DNA of 64,000 nt from Amblyornis subalaris (GCA_018881555.1 JACAXG010000262.1:314665-378664), one strand, 5' to 3'. Numbered from the stretch's first letter, positions 1 through 13,229 are shown. Numbers and translations: made by a program. The notes: a model not told the origin generated them from the letters alone.

Positions 1-490
1 CTCAGTGGCTTCATCCTGCTGGCATGCCTGGCCTCGCTGCGTGGGATGGCACCCAGACACGGCACTGGAGCCGTGTGTGGTGGCGCCCAGGACATGGTGC
101 TGGAGCCAGGCATGCTGGGCCAGCCCCACAGGAACCCCAGAGTGGCCCTGGCCTTGTTGCATGTGCTGTGCACTGGGGACGGGAGCTGTGTGTGCCGGAG
201 CCACCCGGCGCAGCCCAGTGTGGGAGCCACATGCCCAGGAGCATCAGCAGGACCTGGTGGCTCTTGGCTGCATCCAGCTGCAGAGCTGGACTAACGGAGG
301 ATCTGCTTCCTCACGGAGACTGAGGAGATGCTGCCCACGCCAGCTGTGGAGCACAGCCCTCTCCAGCGGGGCTGGTGTGGTGGCTGGGGCCACGCACGGG
401 GGGCTGGTGTGGTGGCTGGGGCCACGCACGGTGGGCTGCCCTGGCGCACGGAGATGTCATCTGGGGCCACCTCAAGGCACCGGCACCCAC
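1..490 (-). other. ASIC1: ASIC1 intron 1, 5' part
   Basis: This stretch follows the donor of the first ASIC1 coding exon and should be the start of its first coding intron. It is GC-rich. At about 369-432 a 32-base unit (core GGCTGGTGTGGTGGCTGGGG) occurs twice in tandem. I see no further ASIC1 exon here. Confidence 0.8.
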
Positions 491-855
491 CTGTTATTGA
501 GCAGGGCCAGGAGCTCGCCGGCATGGTACAGGTCATTCTTGGTCACGCGGCTGAACCGAAACTCATTGAGGTTGCAGAAGGTGACGGCAGGGAAGGTGAG
601 CCTGGTGGCTGCCACCTCGTCCAGCTTGGTGACGTGGGGGTACAGGAAGTAGTACTGGATGCGGTTGGTGCAGACGAGGGCGAGCAGCGCCAGCGAGCTC
701 AGGAAGCAGAGCGCCCAGACCACGCGCTTCAGCGACAGCCGCTCGTACGAGAAGATGTGCGAGAGCCCGTGCAGGGTGGAGCTGCTGGCGAAGGCCTGGA
801 TGCTCACCGGTTGCCCGCTGTCCACCTCCTCCTCGTCCACTTTCAGGTCCATCAT
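491..855 (-). CDS. ASIC1: Acid-sensing ion channel 1 (ASIC1), first coding exon only (partial gene)
   Basis: This exon encodes the first 121 residues of the proton-gated, voltage-insensitive sodium channel ASIC1 (ENaC/degenerin family), which acts as a trimer in the neuronal plasma membrane. Visible features are a cytosolic N-terminus beginning [14 protein letters not shown], the His29-Gly30 gating motif conserved in the family, the first membrane segment at about residues 45-67 (RVVWALCF...ALVCTN), and the start of the extracellular domain with [12 protein letters not shown], whose Cys94 forms a disulfide in the chicken structure. The start is the first of two adjacent ATGs at 855-853, as in chicken. 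The exon ends at 491 in ..AAT AAC AG followed by the donor GTGGGT, so the last codon is split, matching the known NNR/Y junction. The remaining exons lie off the left edge; the chicken exon 2 peptide is not seen in 1-490. The gene diverges from RACGAP1, as in human 12q13. The assignment is firm; only the 5' UTR is unresolved. Confidence 0.96.
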
Positions 856-859
856 GGTC

Positions 860-1640
860 AGTGCCAGCACCCCGGGGTGGCCACTCTGCTGAGAAGGGAG
901 CCCGTGGGTGCTCGGTGCCACGGCGGCCTCGTGGGTGCTGTGGGTGCCCAGCCCACGGCAGCCGGGGCAGAGACGCGCCCGGCAGCGCCCGGCAGGGGCA
1001 GATGCTTTGCTGTGCCCTGCTCTTGCCCCCAAGCCTACATATGTATATATATACACACGCACAGATATGTGTATATATACATATATAAAAATATATACTT
1101 ATTTGGATGCAGCCTCTTGCATTTCCTCCCCTCCCACCTCCTCTCTGCCCTCCCCATCCCACGGCAGGACTGGGGTGCTGTGACCCCCCAGCCNCCCACC
1201 TTATGTCCCCCTCCCCTCCCACCTGCCCCCGCTCCCCCTCCACCTTCCACAAATGGCACCGTCGCATCGACAAGCAGATGAAGGAATCAGGAATGCAAAC
1301 CTGGAGTCAGGGCTGGCGGCCGTGGCTGGAGCCGGGTCCGTGCTGCTGCCGCTGCGTCGCGGGAGCCGCGCTGGGATGAGCCTCTCGCCGCCGGGAGACG
1401 GGAACGCGGGAGTGGGAGACGTGCGGGCACCGAGGGTGCTGGGGCACCGAGCCCGGCAGTGGCGGGTGAACCGGAAAAGAAGGGGGGGGGAATAAAAATA
1501 GCCCCGTCGGTACCTTGGTGCAAGCGTGGGAGCGGGGATGCGCCGGGGCCTCGCTCAGCGCCGCGCGGGGGGACCGCAGGCGACCATCGCTGGAGAGGAG
1601 GCAGCTGCCGTGTGCGAGGAGATAAGAGGAGGAGAAGGAA
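860..1640 (-). promoter_or_regulatory. ASIC1: ASIC1 5' flank and candidate CpG-rich promoter
   Basis: The sequence upstream of the ASIC1 ATG must hold its 5' UTR and probably its promoter. A weak acceptor-like CCCTTCTCAG reads on the minus strand about 45 bases before the ATG, so the UTR may be spliced. The stretch at about 1310-1580 is CpG-rich and is the best promoter candidate. A TATA-like AT run (AATAAAAATA on the plus strand) sits near 1491-1500. An AT-rich repeat at 1036-1100 separates this from the coding exon. No transcription start can be fixed by eye. Confidence 0.4.
1036..1100. repeat. AT-rich (TA)n/(CA)n microsatellite
   Basis: Imperfect TATATA and CACACA runs lie about 180 bases upstream of the ASIC1 start codon. 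The open frames through it are translations of the repeat. Confidence 0.85.
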
Positions 1641-1806
1641 GGCGAGCAGGAGGCTGCTTCCCTGCCAAACACATGGATACCTCCCCCTGTGGCTATCTGG
1701 GAGCTGGTGATTTCTTCAGATGCATAATCCGCATGAAGTCATTGTCTGAGCGCTGGTGGGGCCGGAGGCCGCGGAGGGTGAGGGGTGCCGCAGGCCGGTG
1801 GGCAGC

Positions 1807-1851
1807 AAGGAGGAGGAGGAGGAGGAGAAGGAGGAGGAGGAGGAGGAGGGA
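1807..1851. repeat. (AGG)n purine tract
   Basis: About 45 bases of AGG triplets with one AAG interruption. The poly-Arg and poly-Ser frames here are products of the repeat. A short (GTGTGC)n run follows at about 1927-1951. Confidence 0.9.
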
Positions 1852-2015
1852 GAGGCGCAGGAGCGGCGCTCCAGCGATTGCAGGCGCTGGCAGGGGCTGT
1901 TGGTGCTGCTGCCGTGTGCATGTGGGTAATGTGTGTGTGCGTGTGCGTGTGCCGCTCCCATCCCCCAGCGCCTTCCAGGGACGCTCCGGCTCCTCGCTCT
2001 GCCGGAGCCCCCCCG

Positions 2016-4790
2016 GTCTCCCCCCACAGCCCTGATCCATCTCTCCCGGGCCACGGCCTCCCCTGCCCTTCAGGCTTCACCCGTGGTGGCCCCAGTGCCA
2101 GGGCAGGTGCTCGGACACCCTTGGGTTGGTCCTTTTGGGGGGCACCCATGGCTGTCCAGCCCTGTCCGGCTGCCTGCGGTGGCTGTGGGACACACAGTGC
2201 CTCGAGTGTCCAGCCTGGCCTCACCCCGTGCAGCCCCACTCTGCTGCCTGTGGCTGGTCCCTGTCACGCTTGTCACGACGACAGGGACTGACCCTCCTGG
2301 AGGCGCGGGCCCCTGCCCTGCTCAGGGCATGCTGCCCCTTTCCCAGTATCCTCCTTCTGCCGCTGTCCTCGGGGTGCTCCCGGAGCAGGAGGCTCTGGGT
2401 GCTGGGTGCTCTGCTCCTCCCCGGGGCACAGCAGGGCGGTTGTGCAGCGCTGCCCAGTTCCCCCCAGTGCCAGCACATCTCCCACTGCCTCCAGCCGCAC
2501 CCNGTGACTGCCCCGGAGAGCGGGGTGCCCTCGTCACCCGAGCTCGGCCCCACGGCACTGGCAGCAGAGGCTGCAGCAGGCGCCCGCCCACTGCTCCCAG
2601 TAAGGTGGCTGCAGTCAAATGGAAAAGGATGTTTCAATGTCCTTTACAAGTGTGATGTTGCAAAGGGACAGCCAGACCCCAGGGCTGTCACAAGCTGTGT
2701 CCCTGCCCGGAGGTGCCTTCCCAGCACGTTGTCCCCACCTGAACTGTGGTGAATGGGAGCGGGGGCAGTTTGGGATACAGCAGGGTGAGGCACACGTACT
2801 CTGTCCCCAAATTCCATGGCTTGGACACACTTGGTTTGGTCCTTTTCTGGAGCATCCTCTCCCCTGCCCGAGCAGGAACCCTGGGATTTGCAGTGGGACC
2901 TGCTCGGGAATGTCTGGGAGCCATTGAGATGGGGCACAGGGACACCTTGAGCCAGTGCCCCTCCTGCTGGGCCCAGGGACGCCCCTGCCAGTGCTTGGGG
3001 ACGTGGCTGTGAGGCTGAGGGAGCAGCATTAACATTTCCAGTTGGCACCAGCTCTGCCTTTCCCTTCCCGCTCCGTCGTTCTGCAGTCGGCGTCGCTCCT
3101 CGCCGGGCCCACAGCTGCCTGCTGAGAGCTGTCCCTCCATTAGCGCTCCTGATGGGAGCCGGAGAAAGATGTGCTGCTGGAATAAGGGATAAGGACATTT
3201 AGAAAGTGGTTGTTCCCCCTGTCTGCTTTTCTTCCAGACGAGAAGTCCCTCTCTGCAGTGGTTTTATTGAGCGTGGATCCCCCGGCAGCGCGGGCTGGGC
3301 AGCNGGAGGGAGGAGGTGTCAGGCTGGAGCAGGTGCACACGTGCAGGTTCTTGGGAGTCCTTGATCTTCAGTGCACGAGGAACCCCAGGGAAGAGGCTCT
3401 GCTGCATCCCCTGGATGGAGAACACATTTCCTGGGGGTCTTGTGGAGCTCTCGGACACCCCAGGACCCTTTTCTATAGGAGCCAGGGAGGAGCAGGGTGG
3501 CCGGAGGAAACTTCCTTGCCGCTGGCCCTCGGCCAGGGAGAATGCAGCTGCATCCTTGGAATCGAGTGGAGCGTGGGGACCGGGAGTGTTTCCGTGTTAT
3601 TTTTTGGGGAAGCCACGTGAGGGTTGTGTTAATTCCTGCTGGGAGAGACAGCGGAACCAGCTGAGGGCTGTGGGATGGGTGAGGAGGTAACAATCAGCCC
3701 CAGGTCATAATTGCAAGACACAAAGGCTTAAAGGAGGGTGGCCAAGGGGTGGGTTGGGACCCCAGTAAGGGGTGGTGGGGTGGGAGCGGCTGTGGCAGAA
3801 TCCACCTGTTAAAAATCGGTGCTTAGAGCATGGATTCAGTAGTCAGGGCTCCCCTCAGCATGCCCTCAGATCTAATTAGCATGAAAAAAGTAATTAAGGG
3901 AAGGTGCTGCAGCGCTGAGGCTCCCAGCACAGGCTCCAGCAGACAGACAGGCACTGGCGTGTCTTGGGAACACCTCGGGAGCTTGGGCCAAGGGATAACT
4001 CAAGCTCTGGGACCCTTCTCTCGCCTTCCCAGCAGTGCTTGTCCCTGCTCCACCGCACACACCTCAGTTACGGAAACCAGCGCCCGTCCTGCTTCTTGGA
4101 AGACCATCCCCAGGGCCAGGATGGGTTTGCAAGGATGCGTAAGTGATGCCTTTCCATGCTTTTTTGGGGTTGTGCCCTGCTATTGCTGCCTCCGTGGAGG
4201 CAGCCCTGGCTTGCAAATTGCTTCTTTATCTGCACCCGCTGCTGTCCAGGAGGCAAATTAATAAATAATGGTCAATTAGTCCCGTGGGTGCTGGAGGTGC
4301 TCAGCACCGCTGTGTCCCTTCCTGGAGCGTGGGGCTCAGGGGGTGCCTGGCCCTGCAGTCCAGGACTGTATTTGTGTATTTAAGAGATTTGATTAAGAAG
4401 TCACCAGTGTGGCGTGTGGCAAAGCTACCAGGGCTGCAGAGGCAGCACTCATGTGTTCACCCCATCCAGGACAAAAATTCAAAAGGAGATGGGGGGAAAA
4501 ATTCCATTCCCCCTCAAACCTGGGCTGAGTGATGTGTGAAATATCTTCACAGCCCAACTCTGCTAATGGGTTGCAAATTGCTTCCATCAGCTCCAGCATT
4601 ACAGATTGCCAGTCTGAAATTGCTTCCAGGAGCCCATTTTGGGGCCAAATACTTCCTAGCTTGGGGAAATAACCATCAGCATCATTAGTGACAGTAAATT
4701 GTATTCAAATGAGCACCATCGGGCCTTATTAGGACTTTTTACATGTGCCTTTCTCCCTGGTGGGGCAGCGCCAGCATTAGGGACTCTTGC
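2016..4790. other. ASIC1/RACGAP1 intergenic DNA, no gene seen
   Basis: Apart from the dispersed repeat at 2800-3015 I recognise no exon, RNA gene or LINE here. The open frames lack family resemblance and show no consistent phase with splice sites. Confidence 0.6.
2800..3015. repeat. Unclassified dispersed repeat, copy 1
   Basis: This block resembles 24715-24985 along its length and in the same orientation. Shared features include a GGxCACACTT..TGGTCCTTT-like start, CAGTGGGACCTGCT in both, GGGGACACCT, and CCAGTGCTTGGGGACGTG against a one-mismatch copy. A shorter related piece lies near 2110-2155. It does not look like the CR1 3' end, and I cannot name the family. Confidence 0.55.
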
Positions 4791-5000
4791 ATCTGCATGG
4801 AATCCTTTATGTTGGAAAAGACCTCCAAGATCATCCTCGAACTGCTCCCCCTGCATTGCCACGGCCACCACTAAGCCACGTCCTCAAGCGCCACCTCTAC
4901 ATGTCTTTTAAATCCCTCCAGGAACGGTGCCTGCACCACTGCCCTGGACAGCCCGTGCCAGGGCTTGACAACAATTTCCATGGAGAAATTTGCCCTGTTT
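4790..5000 (-). mobile_element. CR1 LINE 3' fragment, minus orientation
   Basis: The plus strand reads as the reverse complement of an avian CR1 tail: ATGTTGGAAAAGACCTCCAA, then CTACATGTCTTTTAAAT, a CCTCCAGGAACGG block and CCCTGGACAGCC. It is diverged and 5'-truncated, as is usual for CR1. Confidence 0.85.
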
Positions 5001-5129
5001 TCCAGCTCCAGGGGTTGGGTACCCAGAGAACAACTGGTCTTACCATTAAAGACTGGGGCAAGGAAGGCTTCTCCCAGTCCCTGTTGGCCGTTCCCATGGC
5101 TTTGGGCTGCTCCTCGAGGCAGGCTGCTC

Positions 5130-8100
5130 TTGGTTCAGAGCAGCTCCATTGCCTCCACATAGATCCTGGTAGAGGTCCAGGGCCTCCTAATTCATGAGCA
5201 TATCGTTAATTATCTGCTGGAAGCCAAAGCCTCAGCATCTTGGTGAGACTAACGAGGCTTTAACAGAGCTGCTTCTCGCCGTGCTGGCTTGGGCTGGCCG
5301 GGAGCGCGGTGCTGTCCCGAGCGGGTGAGCAAAGGCACAGACAAGCTTTGTATCACATCCTCTGGCACCTATTTGCCTTTTAAACCACATCTGACCATTG
5401 CTGAGACCTTTCCAAAGGAAACCACCGCGCCTGAATCCTGAGGAATCAGAACCCGGCACAGGCAGCTCGGTGAATCCCTGAGATTTCTAAATCAAGCACA
5501 TCCCCACCATCCCCATGGTGGTAGCTGGGGGAGGGTCACAGCNAGCCTGGGTGGAGGGTCGAGCTGCAATGCTCGGAGCTGCTGCTCCCAGGAGTTCCCC
5601 ACAGGGTTATCCTGAGTGAGAACAGCCCTGCTCAAAGCCAGAGTGGCTGCTCTGAGCCGCGGGGTCACTGGGCCCCGTGAGCAGTGTCTCTGTGTGATTT
5701 ATGCCGTGTTGTGCCGCGCTCTCNCTCGCACCCGCTTGGCTCTCCCGGCGTGAGGAGCAGCCAGTCCATTAAACACTGAGTCATCCTCAGCAGCATTTAA
5801 TTTTGTGAGGGGCAGCAGTTTGGATAATTAAAGGCCTCCATTGCCAGTGCCAGTGGCTGTGGAGAGCAGGGCTGATGGGGAAGGTGAGGACACCCGGCAG
5901 CACCGGTTACCCTGCCACGGAGGAGGCTCAGCTCTCCCTCCTTCCCCTCTCCCCCTGCATTTTGGGGTGGGTTTTAACCTTTTCCTGCCTCAGACGAGGG
6001 CTTCCTTAGTCAGGTGAGTGTGATGATGCTCTCTGCTATTTCTGCCTGGATTAACCACGTCCTGATGGGATCTCCCATGGGCAGATCTGCTATCTGGAGG
6101 CCTTGGCTTATTAAAAGGACAAGCTGTTCAGGGAGCTGGTAATAAACCCATGAAAGCTTTTANGAACCAGAGTTGAAGGCACTAATATCGCTGTGCTCTG
6201 CGTGGGTGAGAAATTAGACAAGAGTTCCTCCGTGCTGATGGTTTTTTTTTCTCCCCCCTATTCATCTTTCTCAACAATTATCTTTATTTTGATATCTTTC
6301 TATTTAAACCTTCAGAACCGCGCTCGGGATGAAAAGGAGGTTGAACGGCTTAACAACCATGCACCTTGCAGGGCGGGGGACCTGGAGACACGGAGCCACA
6401 GGGAAGGTGGCTTGGGCTCTCCTGGGGTTTTGGCAGAAGGAAGCATCCCCAGGAGCCAGGCAGCAAACTCCCTGGGGACAGTATCCTATGGGAGAGCAGG
6501 AACACCTCCTCGAGAAAAGCCGTAACGCTGTGTCTGTGTTGCATCAACATTGTACACCTGGGGTTGGATAGCTGGGAATTCCTCCTCCTGCTGCTCATCA
6601 CCCTTGGATATGGGTGCCCCTCACTTGCTTTGGGGCTGGTGTGTTTTTTGCAGGCCCTTCAGGGTTGTTTCTACTCTTTTTCCACCCCGGAATCTTGCGA
6701 TCAATCAGCTGCATCTTTCCGGAATTGTGGACGGCACCTTGAAAACCAAAGGCAGATGGAAACCCTGTGGAAAATCACCAAGATGGGTGTGTGGCTTCAT
6801 TAGCTTGAGCAATTAGCATGAGGCAATGCAAAACCACTGGCTCCTGCTCAACCACTGTCCTGAAACACTTCCCCTGTGCACCAATTCCACCTTGGCTTGC
6901 TCCTGCTGTGCCCGCTTGTTTCACCCAGTGTCCAGGAAAAGCATCTCCCGGGACTCACGGAGCCCTGGGGCTGCTGCCCTGGACTGAAGGGGCTGAAGAT
7001 GCTCAGGCTGGATGGCACCTGTACATGGAAGTGTGGGGCAGAGACCAAACGAACTCATTCCACAGGATGCTGGGTCAAGCAGGGATCTGTGTGGTTGCCA
7101 GTGGTCCTGCAGTGCTGCCCAAGGCCATCCCTCCTGGCTCCTTGCTCTCTTCCCATTCTGATAGCCATATCAGAAGCTGGTTTGGAGCTACATGAGTGGA
7201 AGTGCCCCTGTTGAGCCATGCTGGTGTTCCCAGAGGTATGTCCAAAAAGCACCTTGCTGCAGCCCCAGGCCACGAGCAGGTCCTGGCATTGTGTGTGTGC
7301 TTGCACGGATGAGATCCCAGGATAACAGGAATCCCCAGCCCCTCCCTGGGTACGGATCCAGCTTGTCCTCTCCGTGCTGCTCGTCCCACGCCCTTTCTCC
7401 ACCCGCACTGCCCTGGCTTTGCCGGTGGCTGTTTGTCCTCGTGTCCTTGTCACTGCCACAGAGCCCGTCCGGATCACTTTGTCTTTTATTCCCTCTGACA
7501 CTGGCTGTGGTCACAACAAAACTCATCTCATTACGGAAACGCTGAGGATAGCTGGAAGGGGAAACGGATCCCTCCGTCTGGGAAGTGCCAGGTCGGCTGC
7601 GGAGCCGGGACAGAGGAGGCAGCTCGTGTGTCCTGGGTGTGCAAAACGCACTCCGGCAGCTCGAGGGTGCGGGAGCCAAAGGGTTAACGCTGCCGACAGC
7701 CTCCAACGGCACCGATGGGAGCAGGAGCCTCTCCATCTCCGAAAGCTGGCAAACAAATTAAAGCAATGTTGCAACTAATGCGTTTCTTTGCAGCAGAGAG
7801 GAGGCGAGGAACGGCTCAAAGGCTGCACAGACAAAGGCGGTGCAGATGGGTGCTGGGGGACCCGCGGGCGCCACGTGCGCCGCTCCCAGCTCAGCTCAGA
7901 TTTGCTGCCACAGCTCCGTGACAGCGGCTGGAATAACCTGGGGAGGATTTATGGGCACCACAGCAGGGCCGAAGGGGGAGCCTGACTGGAAAGGGCTGTA
8001 GCTGGGAATTACTCTGGTGTTGTTGCTTCTCGGTGCTCGTGTCCCATTTCTGCGGGAGGGATTGTGTGGTGCAGGGAGGGAATATGGCACTGTATGCTCC

Positions 8101-11100
8101 AGGCACAGAGATCATCTTCCCAGCAGCCGCCTGACACACGGCAGTCCAGCATCTCCCACTTGGCTCCCTGTGCTTTTATTTGCCTTGAAGAGAAATTAAA
8201 CAGAGAGATGCAAACCCCCTAAAACGATACAATGAAGCTGATGGCCCTGCTGGAGCCAGGTCTGGAGCTGGTGGGTGCCCAGGGGGAGGAGGCTGCTTCG
8301 CAGAGTTTGGTGCGTGGTGAAAGGGCTGGGGCAGTTGGGCAGCCTGGACCTGCAGCCGTTGTCGGGGGGCAGCTGCTGCCCCCCAGGATGGCCTTGTCCT
8401 TGTCCCCCTCTGGCAGAAATGACACGTTTCTCTCGAAGGAGGGGCTCTGTCCCCTCCTGCAGCAGCCAGGCCCGTGCAAGGAGCAGATGGAGCCCATCTC
8501 GAACATGCAGTCTCAGCAAAAGAAAAGCCAATAATCGAGTTAATTATAGACGTTATGTGATGGCTGGGGATTCCCAGGGGATGGTGGCAAAGGAGCAGCC
8601 CTTTGCTCACCATCCACAGCCGGAGGGGCCGGGGCACCCGGCCAGGAGCTGAGCTGCCCTCCCTGGGGACAGTTCGAGCACAAACCCCCTCGCTGGACTG
8701 ACTTGGAGCTCTGTGGTTGTGGGGTCGTATCCATCCCTTCCCCTGTGGTTTTCCTGGCTGTGTCTCATGGGGCATATTCACAGGGTGGCTGGAAGTGCTG
8801 AGCAGTGTCTGCTCTCCCCAGGAGCTGTGCCTCTGACTGTGGAAAATGTGACTATCCCGAGGGCAGAGCATCGCCTGCCTTTGTCTCACTGCTGAGAAAA
8901 ACTAGGAAAATGTAGCAGCTCCTAAACTCCTCGGCTTAAAAGTGAATTCTAGCTGGGCTTGAAACACCACAGACCCCTAGCCTGGAGCCTTTGGGGCACC
9001 TCTGCCATGTCNCCCAGCCGTGCAATGCCTGCTCAGTGACACAAGGGACTCTCCAGTGGAAACGCCTGCCCGGAGGCAGCGCTGGGCTCTGGCAGCCAGA
9101 GGATGTGGATGTGCTGGTTTGCCCTCTTGGTGCTTCTGCTCTGCTCCCCATCAGCTGAGCTAATAAAGTTTGGACTCCTTAAATCCACAAATGGTTTCAA
9201 AGTCGATTGCCCTGGGCTGGCTCGCAGCTCCCGCCCACCCCTCCCCTCCTCGCCTCTCTGCCGGGGAGATAAGGATGGCAGTGGCTTTAATTCCTCACTT
9301 ATGCATCGACTGCCAATTCTCCTGTCCACTCACCCTTGATAAATATTGCACAAAGATTTGGCGGCCAACGTGCCAGAGATAAAGGTGCAGTCCCACCAGA
9401 TCTCCTTCCTCTGTGCCTTTTGTCTCGTTGTGTGTCCAATTTGTTAAAACAACTCACCTGCTGCAAGAGGCTCTTCCCATCCCCGCTCCTGCCTCGGATT
9501 ATTGCTAAACCTCTGCATGAGCCTCCAGCCCGGGCTGGGAGCTGAGGACTGGGGAAAGGCGCTGTCATTTCCAGGCTTTGAGCTGTCATTGATCGGGGAT
9601 CGATAGCGGAGCTGCCTTGGCTCAGAGCTCTCCGGGCCTGGCAGGATCCTCATCGCTGGCGTCGTGCGGCTGCCGAGGTGCCGCCGTGTCATCCGTGAGC
9701 CCGTGCCTGGGAGCAGAGCCCAAACCAGGATTTGGGGATGCTCCTGTGCAGTAAACCTACAAAAGAGAGTGTGCCAGAGGCTCTGGCTGGGTTTAGCCTT
9801 GCTAAAAATCCCCCTTGCACCCCTGCGGCCGGGCTGCGTGAGCGTGGTGTGCGGTGCCAGGAGAGGGGCTGGTGCTGGGGACAGCCGGGAGCTGTGCTGT
9901 GTCCTGCCCACCCGCCACATCTGGCTTTGCTGGAACTGGCTCCCCCAGCTCAGAAACCCTTGAGGGGCTGAAAGCTGCTGTTGGGAGTGCACAAATATCT
10001 TCCAGAGATGCGGTGCCGATGGAGCTGCTCAGGGCACGGGCAGCAGTTGTGGCATGGGGAGGGTGCCCAGCGCTGCTGGTGTCTGCAAGACCATGCAGAT
10101 AACAGCCCTGATGCTGCAGCTCCTGCCCAAGCCTCAAATTTCAGGGCTGCTGGAGGCGAGGGGATAGGCAGAGGCCATCGATTGGGGTGGGGAGGGAGAA
10201 ACAGAAGGGGGTTGGTCTCAAGAAACCTAATCACTGACTATAGATTTGGCTGGTGGCAGGTTAGAGCTGATATCCCCCCTTTGCATCCTCTCATGCAGCA
10301 TCCTGAGTGTTGTCCCTCTTATGGGAAGATCAAATTAAAGAAGAGATGAGGTTTGCTCAGATCTGGACATCTTTGAGCTCAATGTGGCACATGTCTGTTA
10401 TTCCTGCTGGAAGAGCAGCTGTTCCAGGCAGCTTCAGGTGTTATTTAGCTTCCAGGTCTCTGGACTCCCCAGTTTGGCGGTGGCTCTGACAACATGGTTT
10501 GATCACTATCACTTCTAAATCCATAAGAAATGTCATCTGAAGTGCAACAAATAATGGTCTGATTATCTGCTGGATCCTAATGCTACTCCCTGGAGATAAC
10601 AAGCTGCAATTTTCCCCCTGGGCCATACAATAATCGCCCCAATTACTCCCAAGCAGTGATTATTAAACTCATGGCACCACTTTCGTTTACACAGCAAAAA
10701 TCATTAAGCAGGTGTGTGTTCACTGTTTGCCTGGGAGTGACCAAGGTTATTCCTGCTTTGTTCTGGGAAAGAAACTCTCGGTGGCTGTGGAAAACCTCCA
10801 TGGCTTTCCCGCTCTGTGTGGCACAGTTCTGTCAAGAGCAGTGCAGAGGAGCCTCCGGATGATCGACCAAATAAAATGCAGTTGGTGTCTCTTAATGCTG
10901 GGGTTGGTATCCCAGAGGATGTAACCTCTATCCAAGTATAACATGGAGGGATTTAGGGAGATAGTGTGGTTAGCGGAGCTGGGATGTGATGGGCATATCA
11001 AATCACACCCCAGGCCCTCGCAGGAGCGGCTGTGCTGCTGTGGTTTGGCTGGATTGGAGGTGGGCAGTGCAGGGCTGTGTGCAGNACACCGGTGGCCCAG

Positions 11101-11225
11101 CCCAGCCCAGGCTTGGGAGTGTTGGCCCCATGCCCCATCAGCCTGCGGGCAGAGGGGACAAGGTCCCCTTACCTGTGTCCCACCAAGGTCCATCCTGGCA
11201 GTGGGGTTTGCAGGTTGCTGCTGTG
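5130..11225. other. Intergenic DNA, no gene seen
   Basis: This is unique-looking sequence with scattered AT-rich patches. I find no recognisable exon. The frame at 9103-9339 begins with a hydrophobic stretch that mimics a signal peptide, but it has no supporting splice structure or family match. Confidence 0.55.
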
Positions 11226-11227
11226 TC

Positions 11228-11252
11228 TGTGCACACACACAAACACGCACAA

Positions 11253-11317
<65 letters not shown>

Positions 11318-11322
11318 AACAC
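11228..11322. repeat. Compound (CA)n / ACACAAAC microsatellite
   Basis: CA dinucleotide runs are interrupted at near-regular intervals by AAAC, giving a higher-order period of about 14-20 bases. The Cys/Val-rich frames on the other strand are repeat translations. Confidence 0.95.
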
Positions 11323-12424
11323 GCTGGCTCCCACACCAGTCTGTTCTGCACCCACCACATGCGGCCAACACACGCCGCTCGCTCGGACATGGAGCTTCCA
11401 GCTGCTCTAGGAGGAGAACAGAGAAAGCAGAGGGAGGGATGACCAGGACGAGGGAGGCAGTGCTGGTGAATTATGCATGACTCCGGGAGGAGAGTGTTAT
11501 CTGCACGGACAAAGGCCTGTGCCAGCAGCCTGGCTCCGCTGTACCTGTGCCTTCCTTCGCCCGCGCTTTATCTCCGCTCCCAGCTTGTAATTCAGCCCAA
11601 ATATCAGAGGAAGCTGGAAGATTAATTTTCTCTGTTTGCATGGCAAAGGAGAGGGGACACGCTCTCACTCCCGACTCCCAGCTGTTTAATCCTCCACCAA
11701 GGCCTGCCGAAGGAAAAGGCAAAAATTTATCAGTGTTGGCAAGTCGCTGGCGCGGGGAGGGGTGATGGAGCCCGGGGCCCCCTGCAAGCAGGTCGTGGCC
11801 ACTCACAGCAGGCTTCATGTGTGGGCAAGTTTTGGGGGGCACTAGNAAAACGCAAACCCTTTCCCCCTCCCCAGCGCTTGGGTCCAGAGGAGGGTGTGGG
11901 CTTGGGAGCGCCGGAGTCATTCCCGTGCGTCCCTCCGGTGTGAGAGCGTTCATGGCTGTGAGTCGCTCAAATATTTAAGAGATGACAACTGTATTAATAC
12001 AAAAACTAGATAAAGATCCCTTGAGTTTAAAGCAGGAACCATCAGCTCAGATCTTATTTTCCAGCTCTCTCCCTTAGCTTACTCCCTGGCTCAAATGAAA
12101 TCATAAATATCGGCCCACAAAGGTCCTTTGTCACCGCACGCGGCTCCCAGCGACAAGAGGTCATTCATTAAAAGCCAGATGAAGGCAATAGAGACTCCCT
12201 TTGTTTTTTAAGGAGTTCAGGATAAGGCCATGGCTTCTCTGCTGACATTAATGTACCGTTTCACTACGAGGAGCGGAGAGGATGGAGTGTGGGGCTGGCT
12301 CATCTCATCCGAGTGCTCTTTACCTTGATGCCGATCAGCGCCGGAGAAAACGTCCCAGGTTCACTCAGGTGGGAGATCACAGATCAGCCTGGTTTGTTGT
12401 TGGACCAATGGCACAAGCACGGCC

Positions 12425-12595
12425 CCTTTGGGCCCCTCCTCACAGACTCTGTGGGCTCCTTTATCCCCCTCCTTGCAAACCACATGGACTTCTCAGCCCC
12501 CTCCCCACAGACCCCATGGGCTCTTCATCGCCCTCCTCACAGACCCCATGGGCTCTTTCCCCTCCTCCCAGCCCCCATGGACGATGCTCTGGCCA
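12425..12595. repeat. Degenerate tandem repeat, unit about 35-55 bases
   Basis: Four to five imperfect copies of a unit containing CCTCACAGACCCCATGGGCT are present, with later copies losing bases. The Pro-rich open frames here are repeat translations. Confidence 0.7.
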
Positions 12596-13229
12596 TATTT
12601 TGCCCTGCGGAGGGATGGCCGAGGCCCCGCAGTTCCCACCCAGCACATGAGCCTGATGCCATCTGCCGGCCTCTGGCTCGGGCCAGCCGCGAGAAATCGG
12701 AAATTAATTCCCTAAAACGTCCATCTTCCTCTGGCTAAACCCCGGCTGCCCTCCCTGCTCAGCCTGATGGATTTTTTCCTCACACTACTGAATAATTCCT
12801 TTTTAACAGCCCTGCTGTATTAATGCATGAACAGAAATGCACCTAAGATAATTTTTTTCTCAGTTTTTTTTCCCCTGGAGAAAGGTTGCTGTCCTAAAGT
12901 TTCTAATTCCACTTGCTTTCCCCCTCTTTTTCTTTTTTTTGGAATGACTGTTTATGAAGACCNTTGTGCTCTAACTGGTTTTGGATTAAAAGGAACTTAA
13001 TAAAGGTTTCCCCTGAGCACGAAGCTGCACAAATGGGTTTGCAATTGCAGAGTTAATTACGGGAGCTGGGCAGAGTGATCGGTGTTTGCAAAGCTTTACC
13101 AGAGGATGAGGCTGGCAGGGAGAGGTTTGGGTTTGTTCTTTGCTCACACAGTGAGGCACTGGGGCAGGTTTCCTTCCATCCTGGCCCAAGAGATCAAGGC
13201 ATGGGGTCACCAGGGATCCCACTGGCACC

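Noticed and set aside
9103..9339. 78-codon frame starting with a hydrophobic, signal-peptide-like stretch
   Set aside because: There is no family resemblance, the region after the hydrophobic part is low-quality Ser/Pro sequence, and no splice structure or promoter supports it.
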